From contig LNGK01000005.1 of the NCBI GenBank assembly GCA_001510575.1, forward strand, positions 2,363,234-2,427,233: a DNA stretch of 64,000 nucleotides. The letters are read 5' to 3'. Positions 23,950-34,856 of this stretch are shown piece after piece. Made by a program: the position numbers and the translations under genes. A model generated the notes under the pieces. It saw only the letters and a list, made by a program, of their open reading frames with translations. It made no database searches and had not been told where the DNA came from. Numbering within the stretch: position 1 is the stretch's first letter; every line of letters starts with the position of its first letter. The stretch comes from Knoxdaviesia capensis (lineage: Eukaryota > Ascomycota > Sordariomycetes > Microascales > Gondwanamycetaceae).

Positions 23950-23995
23950 CTGTTTCCAGAACGTATTTAGGTCTTCCCTAAACCGTTCATCCATC

Positions 23996-25272
23996 ATGGC
24001 CGCTCAGCGTGACGTGACCACCCCTCCTCCCCCCTCTGGCGAAATGATCCCCCCGGGCGCTCCGAAGTTCGGTTATTTCGACGATTATCAGCCATACGGT
24101 CCCCCCCGCAAGTCAGCCCGAATTGAGGCGCGCAAGTCTCCTTCTACTCCTAAGGGTCGGAAGATCGTGCACGCCGACACGGCCACTTCCGGTGTCGCCT
24201 CGCCCGATGTAACTCCTACGCCCAAGAAGAGAACTGTTGACCCTGAGATTTCGCCTGTCCCTGAGATTTCGCCTGTCCGTGTCTCGGGACGCACTTTCGC
24301 CGAGGCTGCCCGGGCGGCTGCAGCTTCCCTAGGCATCCACCAACTGTCGTCGGCCCCGGGAACGCTCCTTCCCACTCCTATTAAGACCCCTCGCAAGGTC
24401 TCGACGGAGAACCAGGTCAACATTGAAGGCGTTGCCCGCACCTTGTTTGAATCTGACCAGGCCGAGGTTGTTTCCTCGCGCAAGCGTCGGGCTACGAAGT
24501 TCTCGGGAATTTCGCTTCAGAGCTTTGAGGCCCAGGAGGAGCCTATCACTGTCTTTACCGACAGCCAGGACCGTGTCCCTGAGGTGGACAACTCACCTGA
24601 TAATCCGTTCTCAGAGTCCTTTGTGGCGAGCCCTCCCACCACTGTTCCGGCGAGCCCTCCCACCACTGTTCCGGCGAGCCCTCCCACCACTGTTCCGGCG
24701 AGCCCTCCCACCACTGTTCCGTCGAAGCCTGAGCCCATCAAGACGGTGTGGGAAGAAGGCTATGGCCCGACAATGACCGCTCAGGAGGCTTTGGCCCGCA
24801 AGGATGGTTATGTCTTTACGTTGTAAGTTTGACTCTGATTAACTCTCAGTCTTTGTTGATTTCTTCTACTCCCTGTTTCATTTTATATGTTCTAACCAAC
24901 CAATGATGTCTCGTTTATAGCCGTGGACGTAGCTTCTTCCGCCTACACCGTTACAATAACGAAGAGGCCGAAACGGACCGTGAGGAGAATGGCACCTCCC
25001 GCGCAGCCAAGCCTCACCAGCGCCGTGGTCGCTACACTTCTCCTGATAACGTGCGACTCCCTCCTCGGGCGTCGAAGTTCGCCTTCGCTGATTTCTCTGC
25101 CGAGAAGAAGAAGCCCATCCGCGATGAGGATTCCGATGGCAACGAGACGCTCAACGGTTGGCTCCGTAGCAAGCCCTCTAAGACCTCTCAGGTCTCGGGT
25201 CGTCCCACCAAGCGGGCTGCTGCGAGCGAGCCTTTCGATGATGAGGCGACCGTGAAGCGCACCAAGTCTTAA
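23996..25272 (+). CDS. Disordered protein of unknown function
   Basis: Exons 23996-24822 and 24921-25272 (98-bp intron) encode 392 residues. I do not recognise the family. The protein is rich in Pro, Ser, Thr, Lys and Arg and looks intrinsically disordered. It has many SP/TP sites (SPSTPKGRK, SPDVTPTPKKR), a doubled PEISPV, and four copies of PASPPTTV near residues 210-242. A more conserved-looking part spans the splice junction: EEGYGPTMTAQEALARKDG, then RGRSFFRLHRYNNEE. The C-terminal third is basic with AKPHQRRGRYTSPDNVRLPP and ends KRTKS, perhaps a nuclear signal. The SP/TP density suggests a cyclin-dependent kinase substrate, which would fit the G1/S-type boxes upstream; this is inference. 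The frame and third-base GC use leave little doubt that it is a real gene. Confidence 0.82.
24626..24721 (+). repeat. Perfect 24-bp tandem repeat, four copies, in coding sequence
   Basis: Four identical 24-bp units starting GCGAGCCCTCCC lie head to tail in exon 1 of the unknown gene and encode four ASPPTTVP octapeptides. Lack of any base difference, even at silent sites, points to recent expansion. Confidence 0.97.
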
Positions 25273-26794
25273 ACGAGTTTGACTTGATCTTCTGAGCCTG
25301 TAATTCTGCCTGGTCAGAATTGTGCCTCCCTCACTCACTTTGCTTCAATCTGCCAGTTCTCCCAGGTGGGAAACAAGGAACAAGGTCAAAACATTTCCTT
25401 TTTCCTTCCCACTCCATGGCAACTCTTGCTTCCTACTTTTCCTATTACTACACCGGCCCCGGACACCGACAACTCTCATTTCCCTATGTGTTGTCCTACC
25501 TACTCCCCTTCTTTACTCCCGTTCAATTTCCCTTCTCATATCACTCCATCCTTTGCTTCTCATCTCTTTTGTGTCCTGTTTTTCCGGGTCGTTTAGTTTG
25601 TTTTCATTGTGTTTATTTTCTGGTCAGCGTGGATAGGTTAGGTCATGTTCTCTTTTGTTGCATTTGGGATGCCATTGAGAATGACCTCAGGCATATTCGG
25701 CGTTGGTACAGGTTTCCTTTTCTATTCCTGTAACTTGTTTATTTGGTTTGGGATTTGGGCTCTACGGACACTTGAAATTCAGTGATCCTCGATTTGTTTC
25801 TTCGTTTTTCTTAGATTATTCTCCTAGCTCCATTCTAGCTTTTTACGACTTGATTTCTATTCCATTAATAGAAATTCCTCCTTTTGCTAAGCAATTGTTG
25901 TCTCCTATCAACCAATACTTGTGACTTGAACCATCATCAAATATTTTTTCTAAATGAGGCACATTCCTCTCCTTGTTAAATCATCCTTAAATCTATTTCG
26001 CTAGTAAACTGATGTCTCTCTTTTCATATGATTAACTGTCTGCTTGTTGTATAAGGTGGAGGAAAGTCACAACCTGTGTGCCCCGCTACTGAGCCCAGAT
26101 TCAATTACCCACTATGCTTGCTATGTCTCCTTCAGGTATAAGCCATATCTAGAATTTTCAGTTGTGAATTGTGATCTTCCCTGATTTAACTCGTAATCCC
26201 AGTCCCTGATGATACCATCCATACACACAGTACCAGACTATGGTCACATCTACAAAACACCTAAAAGCGAGTAATGCCGTGAGTGCGGAAGAACAAACCT
26301 AGTGAGATCAATGCCACGATGCCACGATGCCATAATAAGATTTTCCAACAGAAGGTCATAGATCTCTAGATAGCTGCCCAACGGCCTCTAGATTTTGGCC
26401 TTTACCCTAGCCAGTGGAATGATTCATCGGCTGGAGGCGAGAGAAACCCTAGCTAACCTCAATCTAGCGTTCCTGACTGCCCCTCACTTTCTGCGTGCTT
26501 CCTAAGCCGGAAAAAAACACGGCAGGAAGTAATTATCAGATGACATAAAATCACAAGCAAAGAACAGCCCCTAAAAACAAGTCGGAGCTTGAAAGAACTT
26601 TACCTGATCCAGCATTCGGGTTTCGTTTCCTCTTCTCTTTTCCCTTCTTCCCCTGACTTCAAATTCGCTTCATATCAGTTCACGTGCTACGTCCACTTGG
26701 TATATCTCTTGTTCTAGCCTGTGTTTCCTCTGTTTTCATCGTTCTCGACAGCGGATCCAAATCTGGTGATATTCTCTTCGGCGGTGTTCTCATC
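25273..26794. other. Intergenic region
   Basis: T-rich 3' sequence of the upstream gene grades into an AT-rich stretch and then the promoter of the SurE/TTL gene. A short direct repeat (GATGCCAC, about 26309-26330) is present. The open frames 25320-25733 (+) are pyrimidine-rich and not convincing. No gene is supported. Confidence 0.5.
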
Positions 26795-29688
26795 ATGCAT
26801 ATCCTCGTTACAAACGACGACGGGCCACCGTCTCCGCACTCATCTCCTTACGTCCACTGTCTCGTTCAACAACTGAAAGCAGCCGGCCATGCGGTGTCAG
26901 TGTGTCTTCCAAATACACAACGGTCCTGGATTGGCAAGGCTCACATGATCGGTCAGACCCTGACTCCAACTTACTACCTCCCGGCCTCGGTGGCTCACGG
27001 AGAAGAGTCTATCGGCACTGTGCACCATCTCCCGTCTTCCTCGCCCGACACCGAGGACTGGGTTCTTGTTGACGGCACTCCGGCATCGTGTGTGCAGATT
27101 GGCCTCCATCACTTCTTCAAGGCGAAAGGCCCCGTCGACCTGGTGGTCAGCGGCCCGAACTACGGCCGGAACACCACCGCCGTGTTCGCCCTGAGCAGCG
27201 GCACGCTCGGCGCTGCCCTCGAGGCCGCCGTGTCTGGCCAGCGCGCCGTTGCGCTCAGCTTCGCTTTCTTCACGCGCAACCATGACCCCGTTATCATTGA
27301 GGCTGCCTGCAGACACTCGGTGAAGGTCATCGACGCAGTCTGGCGCCAGTGGCCGACCGACGCATCCACTGACTTGTACAGCATCAATGTTCCACTGGTC
27401 GAGGGCGTGGAAACCCACAAGACTTTGTGGACACCGATGCTGCAGAACTACTGGCGCGACGGCAGCTGTTTCCAGGAGGCCAACGACGTTGCTGACGGCG
27501 CAGAGGCTGAGGAGAACGTGCGCGAGGGGTCGGGCGGGGAATCTGCCAGTGCGTCGAAGACGGATGGACCCAGCCTGACGAGCGAGGGCATTGAGCTGCA
27601 TACACACAAGCACTTCCGGTGGGCTCCCAAGTTCAGCGATGTTTATCGGAGCGTTGAAGAGGCCGGCCCGGGAAGCGATGGGTGGGCGGTTCAGGAGGGG
27701 CTGACCAGGTAAGCAGATCAATAACACCCGATGTTCTAAGATCGGTCGGTCACCAGATGTTGACCCGCTAACTTCTCTAAACGACAGTGTCACTCCGTTG
27801 AAAGCCAACTTCTTCCAAGCCGGTCCAGAACTCTATGGAAAGGAGCTTGAACTGTAAGTTAATGTTTGGGTGACGATGATACAATGGGCGCATTCGTGAA
27901 CCTATAGAGACTTGCTCGCCCTTCCTGCTTTTTATCGTGCACCTCTTACTGTGTATATCATACCGTGGTCATTGGATTCCAAAATCACTACAATTCCTTT
28001 CTTTTTATCGTGAATTGAAACACATTATTTCCGATTGTGGTCCCTGGGGGTGAAGGAATCTCCCTATTGCAATGGACTGCACCGAATTGCATCACCCAGC
28101 GCTATCTCCTAGGATCCTGGTGTCTTGACCGCCACGAGATGGTTATGTCTGTCCGGACATGGTAGGTGTCTCTTGTTTTTTCCATTGTAGTGCACTCCAT
28201 TCTGGCCAGATAAACTATTCAAGTCTCATAACGGCGGTCGGGTTCTTTTGTTGTTCACTTCCTCACATGTTTCGGCCCCGCCCACCTTGACGGTACCGAT
28301 TAGTTCTAATCCTCTTCTTGTTCGACAGTGACAGCTCGTCCCAGGCCATTGCTTCTGAATCCGCGGAAACCCCGCCATCGGAAGCAGATGAAAAGCATGC
28401 TCTGATTCATTATGAAGATGCCTACGTGCAACCGCTTATCCTAGAAGCACTCGATCGGCACTTCGCAAATGAGTTTCGGCAAATCAAGGCCGAGCTACCT
28501 GACGACGATTCCGCAATATCTCCCAAAGGCCTGCTTCCAGATCCATTGGCCAAGTACCTGCAGATATCCCCGTACGAAGCCATTGATTTCGACTTTGTCG
28601 AGATGCACCCTCAGACATGCCTGGTGAACAGCTACATCATCCGCAAAGCTCTGATTCGCAAGCATTACCTCTCGGTCACTGTTGACCACTGGGTGGCCAA
28701 GCGACCAAACTCGATCCTTTCCAGCCACGTCAAACGCAGCGAGCCGTTCGAGGTGGATTATGCGGAGTTTCTTGATGATGCACTGATCGAGGCGTTTGAC
28801 CTGCGTGAGAGCATGGACCGCAATGCACAACTTGGGGACACTAAGGGACGCGAGTGGTGGATTCTCAAGCCGGGCATGAGTGACAGAGGCCAGGGCATCA
28901 GACTATTCAGCACCATGGAAGAGCTCCAGGAGATCTTCGACGAGTGGGAAGAACTCATGCCCGACAGCGACGATGAGGCCTCAGTTGCCGGCAGTGCGGA
29001 TGGAGATGAGGAGGACCAGCCAGGCCAGGACTACATTCCGACATCCAATGTCCGGCACTTCCTTGCGCAGCCATACATCGCCAACCCCCTCCTCCTCCCC
29101 GGAGACAACCGCAAGTTTCACATCCGCACGTACGTGTTGTGTGTTGGTCGTCTCAAGGTCTACGTCTACCGGGATATGTTGGCGCTCTTCGCCGGGAAGC
29201 CGTACACGCCACCGTGGGAATCTCACGCTGACCTGGATGCCCACCTGACCAACACGTGCCGACAGGAAATATCAGAGGACGGCCGGCCGGTGGTGTTCCG
29301 CCTACGTGCCGCGGTGACGGACGACACCCTTCGGGCGAGTGTCGAGCAGCAGATCTTCGATACGGTCGGCGAGGTGTTCGAGGCCGCGGCGCGCGCCATG
29401 TCGGCGCACTTCCAGCCGCTGGAGAACGCGTTCGAGGTGTTTGGGCTGGACTTCCTGGTCGATGGCGACGGCACTGCCTGGCTGCTCGAGGTCAATGCCT
29501 TCCCGGACTTCAAGCAGACGGGTGGCGGAGAGCTGCGGGGAGTGGTGGCGGGGTTCTGGGACAGTGTTGTCGAGACGGCGGTGGGCGGGTTCTTTGGGCT
29601 GCGGTCGCAGCATCAGCGTCCAGATGGGGAATCTGAGCTTGTTCTGGTGAGAGAGGTGGATCTCGGGCATCCCAGGCCTTCCGGATAA
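26795..29688 (+). CDS. PBY1: SurE / tubulin-tyrosine-ligase-like fusion, Pby1 type
   Basis: The N-terminal half is a SurE-type phosphatase: LVTNDDG at residues 4-10, LVDGTPASCVQIGL, SGPNYGRN and SGTLGAALEA. The C-terminal half is a tubulin-tyrosine-ligase ATP-grasp domain: WWILKPGMSDRGQGIRLF, NRKFHIRTYVLCVG and GLDFLVDGDGTAWLLEVNAF. Yeast Pby1, a P-body associated protein of about 750 residues, has the same order. Exons are 26795-27708, 27788-27853 and 28329-29688, giving 779 residues. The ATG at 26795 opens directly on the SurE strand (MHILVTNDDG); the frame upstream lacks family character. The second intron (475 bp) is long for this genome; its ends (GTAAGT and TTCGACAG) keep the frame, but an extra small exon inside it cannot be excluded. 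An acidic insert (DSDDEASVAGSADGDEEDQ) sits inside the TTL domain. Ligase substrate unknown. Confidence 0.85.
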
Positions 29689-32600
29689 TAGGCAGGTCGG
29701 TCGGTGTTAGTTAGCATGGGCTCTGGGAATGAGGCTGAGCAGGTCGTACTATCGGGCCACGTTGAGGGGCCTTTTGTGTACATAACGCATTTGCTGTGCA
29801 GATGTTGGTTGGGTCTTCCCTGTAGTCCGGCATCTAGACGGAGTGTGAGGGCGGAGATATACAGTTAGACACATCTACTGTAGAAGCTCGGCGGGATACA
29901 TTTCAATAGAAGGCATTTCATAAGATAGGCCCGGCAATGGTATCGGGGTTGATGAAACATGAAAATGTGCCCAGCATAAGGTGGTATCATCATCCCACCA
30001 AATGCCCCATCCTCGTTCCGGGCTTATACGACAACAACACCAAGCCGAACAGTGTGAAAGTGCTCACTTACATCCATCCACCTTTCCCCCCTCCCTCCAC
30101 ATGCATCTCTTGGCTATCATTTTTAACCGCTCATCCAAGACAGGCTCAGCCTCCTTTTGTTTTGCTGCACTCGGGCGCCCAGAGACAAGCCATCACAAAA
30201 TTTCCAATCGCCGGTCTTGGGAGGTCTTGGTACTGCGAGTCTGGCCAGGCCTGGTGCGTATCGAGGCCGAGGGAATTAGGCCGCGTGAAAGTCCGAGTTC
30301 CCTTGTTGTATGTTCACATTCAACATGGACATTGATTTGCTGTTGTGGCTGTTTCAGGGAGGTGGAATTTGGGGTGCGCCGTGGGTTCTAGATAATCGGC
30401 AAGACATTGTGAGAGACCTTTTGGGTTGCTTATCACCGGCGGGACGAGGCTATGTCAAGAGACAGAAAAAAAAAGCCTTTTGGTTTTTTTTCTTCTGCGG
30501 CAAAAACTTCTTCTCCGGAACATGGACTTCGGGTACACAAGCTTTCAATCCCGCATGGATACGCCATCCATTGAATCTCCACATAATGGACTTTCACGGC
30601 CCCGGGAGCCTACACAAATAAGGCCGGAGGGCAGAATCGGGGGGCTCAGTATCAGTATCACGGCGTTCTGCAAGGCGGCCTATTTCTTGATTTCACGCTG
30701 GGTCTCAGAAGAAACTATATCTGTCTTTGGACAGCTCTTCGTGGCATATCATGCCTCTGCCGATCCGGTTCTTTGAGGTCTGTGGCCGGAATGATTGACT
30801 GAAGCCACGTAGATCATGGATTTGCACGCCAGCCGTGGGCCAGACTCAGCGAGACAGCCGCAGAATGGGGGCAGTTTGTCCGTATGGGTCTGCCTCTGTG
30901 CATTGTGTTATTCAGACGGGCCTTGTCTTATCAAGTCCCAGGCCCGATCGGAGAGACAGGAAGATACGGTGTGTGGAGAGCCCAGCCACTCTGCACCACC
31001 CACCACCACCCACACTCCTGCACTTGCAATGTGATGATGGGGGATTTCGGCGTAGAGCGAAGCGACCGCCGGAAAGGAACAGTAGAAACCCCAAAGGTGG
31101 TGGAAGGATCTTCAGAAGAAAAATAAAAGACCCGCGCCGGCCGCGGGATGGCCCCGGCTGTTCTTCCTCTCCACCCGCAATCAGACTATGTGGACATAAC
31201 ATCACGGCGCGGACACAGGCGAACTTGTGCAGTGTTCTTGGCCTTTTGCCCTTCGCCGTCCTCTGTGGTTCGGCTGGAATAACGATTGCGCCTTCGTGTC
31301 GGGTTCCTTCGAAACGGGGTGGGATTTTCTGGAACATTGGAACGGCGAGCGGGGGGCCAAGAGGCAAGGGCAGGAGACGAAGAAAAAGGGCCCGGAAAGG
31401 TCCCAAACCCCGGGCGGCGCAAAGGCGAAAAAGAAAGTAAGTTTGGACCCCGGCGCGCAGCACTGCCTCACACCAACAATTTTGAAAACAAAATGTTTTC
31501 TTTTCCTTCTTTTTGGTTCCCACCCGTCCGCTCTAGGCAGGCCGAAACGTCAAAAAAGAAATAGAATATAATAGCGCCATGCACTAGACAGAGGGGGGAA
31601 ATTCAAGGTTCACACCGCAACTATTATATGCACATATATAGGGGGCGTGCTTGTGTGGGAAACTCCGGATCTTGAGCTATCAAGCCGCCGGTGGAAAATA
31701 ATATAATTAAAAAAATTAATTTAAATAATGAGCTTGTTTATCTGCTAGCGAGCTCACACAGCCTCGTTCTCCATTTGCAGATTCCAACCTAGTTCGACAG
31801 CTAGAAAAGGAGCTTTCGTTCGGTAAGGTTGCTGCACCTATGGAATGGCGTGTCTTCGCTTCGGTCAGTTGATTGACTCCTGTTTGGTAACAGAAGAAAA
31901 AACTTGGCTTGGGAGGCGTGTGGCCAGCATGATATCAGAGTGAGATCAGCTTGAGTTGATTCCTGCGTTTATCTGTCGAGCCTTACTCGCTGAACTCGGA
32001 AGTGCGGTGTGGTATCGTGAGCTCCGGGGAGCTGCACTACAGCGCCATGGAGATTCCCCTCACACACTACCGAAGAGTGTTCGCGCCCCCGACTAGTGGT
32101 CTGGAAGCTGCTCAATACTCCTCGTCGCATTCTTGGGATTTCTTGGTCAGACCTCAGACAGAGATCATGATAAACGCGGGAACTATATGTCTAGACACCT
32201 GGTCATATCCCCTTCATGAGCATGTTTGATACACGATTTCAAGCAAGTTCTCAACTCAACAGCCACAATATACAGCCATCAGATCCAACTTATCATGTAC
32301 AGGTCAAAGGTTTCATGTACAAGTCCTTCATTTGATTTTGAAGCTCAAACTACGTGGAAAGTCGAATATGGCCGTCTGCTCGGGTCGGACATGGTGTTAA
32401 AAAACTCCGGTCACTCCGTCATAACTCAACATTCAAATACTCTACCACGACAGAAGTTGCCGGTAGTGGTAGCAACAGCTCATAGTGCATTTTGCCTCGA
32501 CTTTCAAGTTTTATAAGGCTCGGCGGGCTCGCAAGATCCCGATAGTTCCTTGACGGGACGGACTTTCGATGCAAAGCCCCAACTGTGGACGCGGTAAAGC

Positions 32601-34217
32601 CAACAATCGCTAAGAAGTGTCCGGAAATGAGATAAACTGCAAATCTATCTTCTTGAACCGCTCATTGTGTTCTCAAAGGTCAACCGCGTCAGCAAGAGCT
32701 TCTACTGCTCGGTATCTTCGGCTCCGGAGGAAGGAGTTACGCGCATCCAACCAGCACCGCCTCCGGGACAATACCGAGAAATGGAATTCAACGAAAGGAC
32801 TAAGATCATAATAAGAGAATTCACAGTCATAACGGATTTCGTAACGGTATCTGACGCTGCTTAAGATCTTCACGGAATGGCGGAAACTGAGGCAGTACGA
32901 TGATTCCTTCCCGCACGACCAGAGTATGGTCCAGAGCTTGAAAACGCCATACAGGATCTCTTTCGCTTCCCTCACTCGCGGTACGTGCAAGGCCATCTCT
33001 ACTCTCTGATATTCACGAGGCTCCCTGCAGTCTCCGCCTCGCCATGTCCATCATCAGGCATATTGTAAGGCAACTTCTTCTCACCGTCACAGACGGATGC
33101 AGCAAGCTTGTAACAAGCTTGACGGGAAGTCTACCACACCCGATCTGCGAATCTTGGCTATAGCTATGCAGCCGATAGAAATAAGACATCTAACGGGAGT
33201 TAGACATGACGCCAAGACAGGTGTTAATATGAATGTGTACTCAAGGCCCAATACTTTTGTGCATACAGTCCGTCACAGCGATCGCGAAGCCCGCAGGCTC
33301 GTCCTTCCCTGATTGCAGACTGATCAAACACAAAATGGCTGTATGCTGGATGGACGAGGCGCAGGCCACCCAGCCCAGCCTGTCAAGTGAATGTGCGGCG
33401 CAAGACTTCTGGTCCAACCTCCAGTGTTCGGACGATGAGCTCCAATTCAGGCATGACGCCAAGCCCCCCAGATGAGGTGCTCGGAGATAGCCAGACACAG
33501 CAGGGTCATTGTGCCTGTCATCAACAGCAAGATGTGGTATATGTACGCGGTGGTGCATCGGAATATATGGGCATCCGACCACTTACACGGTCACACACAA
33601 CTAAGCACATCGATACCTAGATACATACTTATACATCATAGGGGAAGACGTCGGGTCTCCCTGACATTAGCCTATCCAGACATCCGGGCGTATGTCAGTA
33701 AGATGCCGTGCCATGTGTCCAAGTTCCAGTGCTCCCTTCACGGGAGGAAACATCGGCAAGTTCGGGCATGTATATAACCAAGATTTTAGAGTGTTTGGCG
33801 CGGTGTGGGAACTTGATTCTTAGCTTCGGTTCGGGGGAGAGGAACAGAACGTCCGATCTCCAGTCTTCCAAGGGCTGTGTTGGTTTTGGCTTTTTTGGGT
33901 TGCTTGGCTACCCTAAAACATAATGGAAACCAAACAGGGGAATATGGGTGGCGTTCTAGTTAAGTAGATGGCGCAGGAGTAGGAGTAGCAGGATAGGCGA
34001 TGGTGTGTATTGAAGTTCAAGTCTGTAGACTGTAGAAGACGGTTATATGTTGGAGTCCGATAAGAAGTGCCTCTATATATCAACATCATGCAGCCAGAAA
34101 ATTGCAAGTATTCTTTGGGCATGCGGCTGGCCCAGTGTGTCGAGACCACTGGTCGTCAGAACGTCCACGATCGATTGGGGCTCGGGACTTAGAAGCTTTT
34201 CCTCCAGACCCATTTGA
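29689..34217. other. Gene-poor region, left part
   Basis: No gene is supported in these 4.5 kb. Longer open frames, such as 30835-31440 (+) and 30912-31523 (-), overlap on opposite strands, are low in complexity (Arg/Pro/Gly) and lack motifs. An AT-rich patch lies at 31560-31730. There is no RIP-like loss of CA/TG here. Confidence 0.5.
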
Positions 34218-34856
34218 GATCCGGCCGCCCTTGTTTATACAAGGAGTCAGGTCCTTTCCTCCACGGGCAAGTCTGATCCCCCAGGCCGTGCCGAAGTTAC
34301 GACTTTTACTACGGATGGCACTACCATCAACCGACACGCCCACTACGCCGAGGAATCAGAGGAGGGCACCACCAAATACCACCAGAGCCGCACCAGGTCG
34401 ACAACTCTTCTCGACTCACACGAGGCCTTCAAGAACGGCGACAAGCACCTCAAGACCGCACACGACCGCGCGAGCAGCCAGTCAGTCACGTGCTCAGATA
34501 TGACTTGAAAGAATGCAGGAAGCAGAAACTCAGCACACCAAGAGCACGCCTCGTTCAAAGACGAGGCTGGATCTGAGGCCGTCGGCCAGTCGGATTATGC
34601 ATCTTGCACAAATTTCTGGAATGCCGATTCTTCTTCTTGCGGTGGAGTGGGTCCCCGGCACCGGCTCACGTTGATTGGCTGGTCTCACGAAGACGGAGCA
34701 ACCACTCTCGCTACTCGTACAAGTACGTATTTTTCGTGGCTGAAGCAAGTCTCAGGCCTTCCAGGTGTGGCTAGTGGCGATGTCGGAGTGAAGGAAGGAA
34801 GGGAAGCAAAAAAAAAAAGAAAAAAAAGAAAAAAAAAGAAGAAAAAAAGGTCATGA
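34218..34856 (+). pseudogene. Coding-like relic of unknown family, one internal stop
   Basis: One frame (codons starting at multiples of 3) is open from 34218 to 34856 except for a TGA at 34506-34508. It has no early ATG. The stretch 34380-34480 shows strong C/G third-base use like the real genes of the window (DSHEAFKNGDKHLKTAHDRA), and the frame after the stop continues with QEHASFKDEAGSEAVGQSDY. It then runs into the A-rich tract. This may be a decayed gene, exons of an unrecognised gene, or chance. I recognise no family. Confidence 0.22.
34808..34848. repeat. A-rich simple repeat
   Basis: A run of about 40 bases composed of A tracts broken by single G. Confidence 0.9.

Larger units (their letters stand above)
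22299..23995. other. Divergent intergenic region
   Basis: These 1.7 kb hold the promoters of Duo1 (-) and the unknown gene at 23996 (+). A possible stem (GGCCACTATA with TATAGTGGGCC) lies at 23146-23197. AT-rich sequence fills 23220-23560 and pyrimidine-rich leader sequence 23560-23990. No separate gene is supported. Confidence 0.5.

Noticed and set aside
30835..31523. Overlapping opposite-strand ORFs of about 200 codons each.
   Set aside because: Low-complexity Arg/Pro/Gly translations with no start context, motifs or splice partners.
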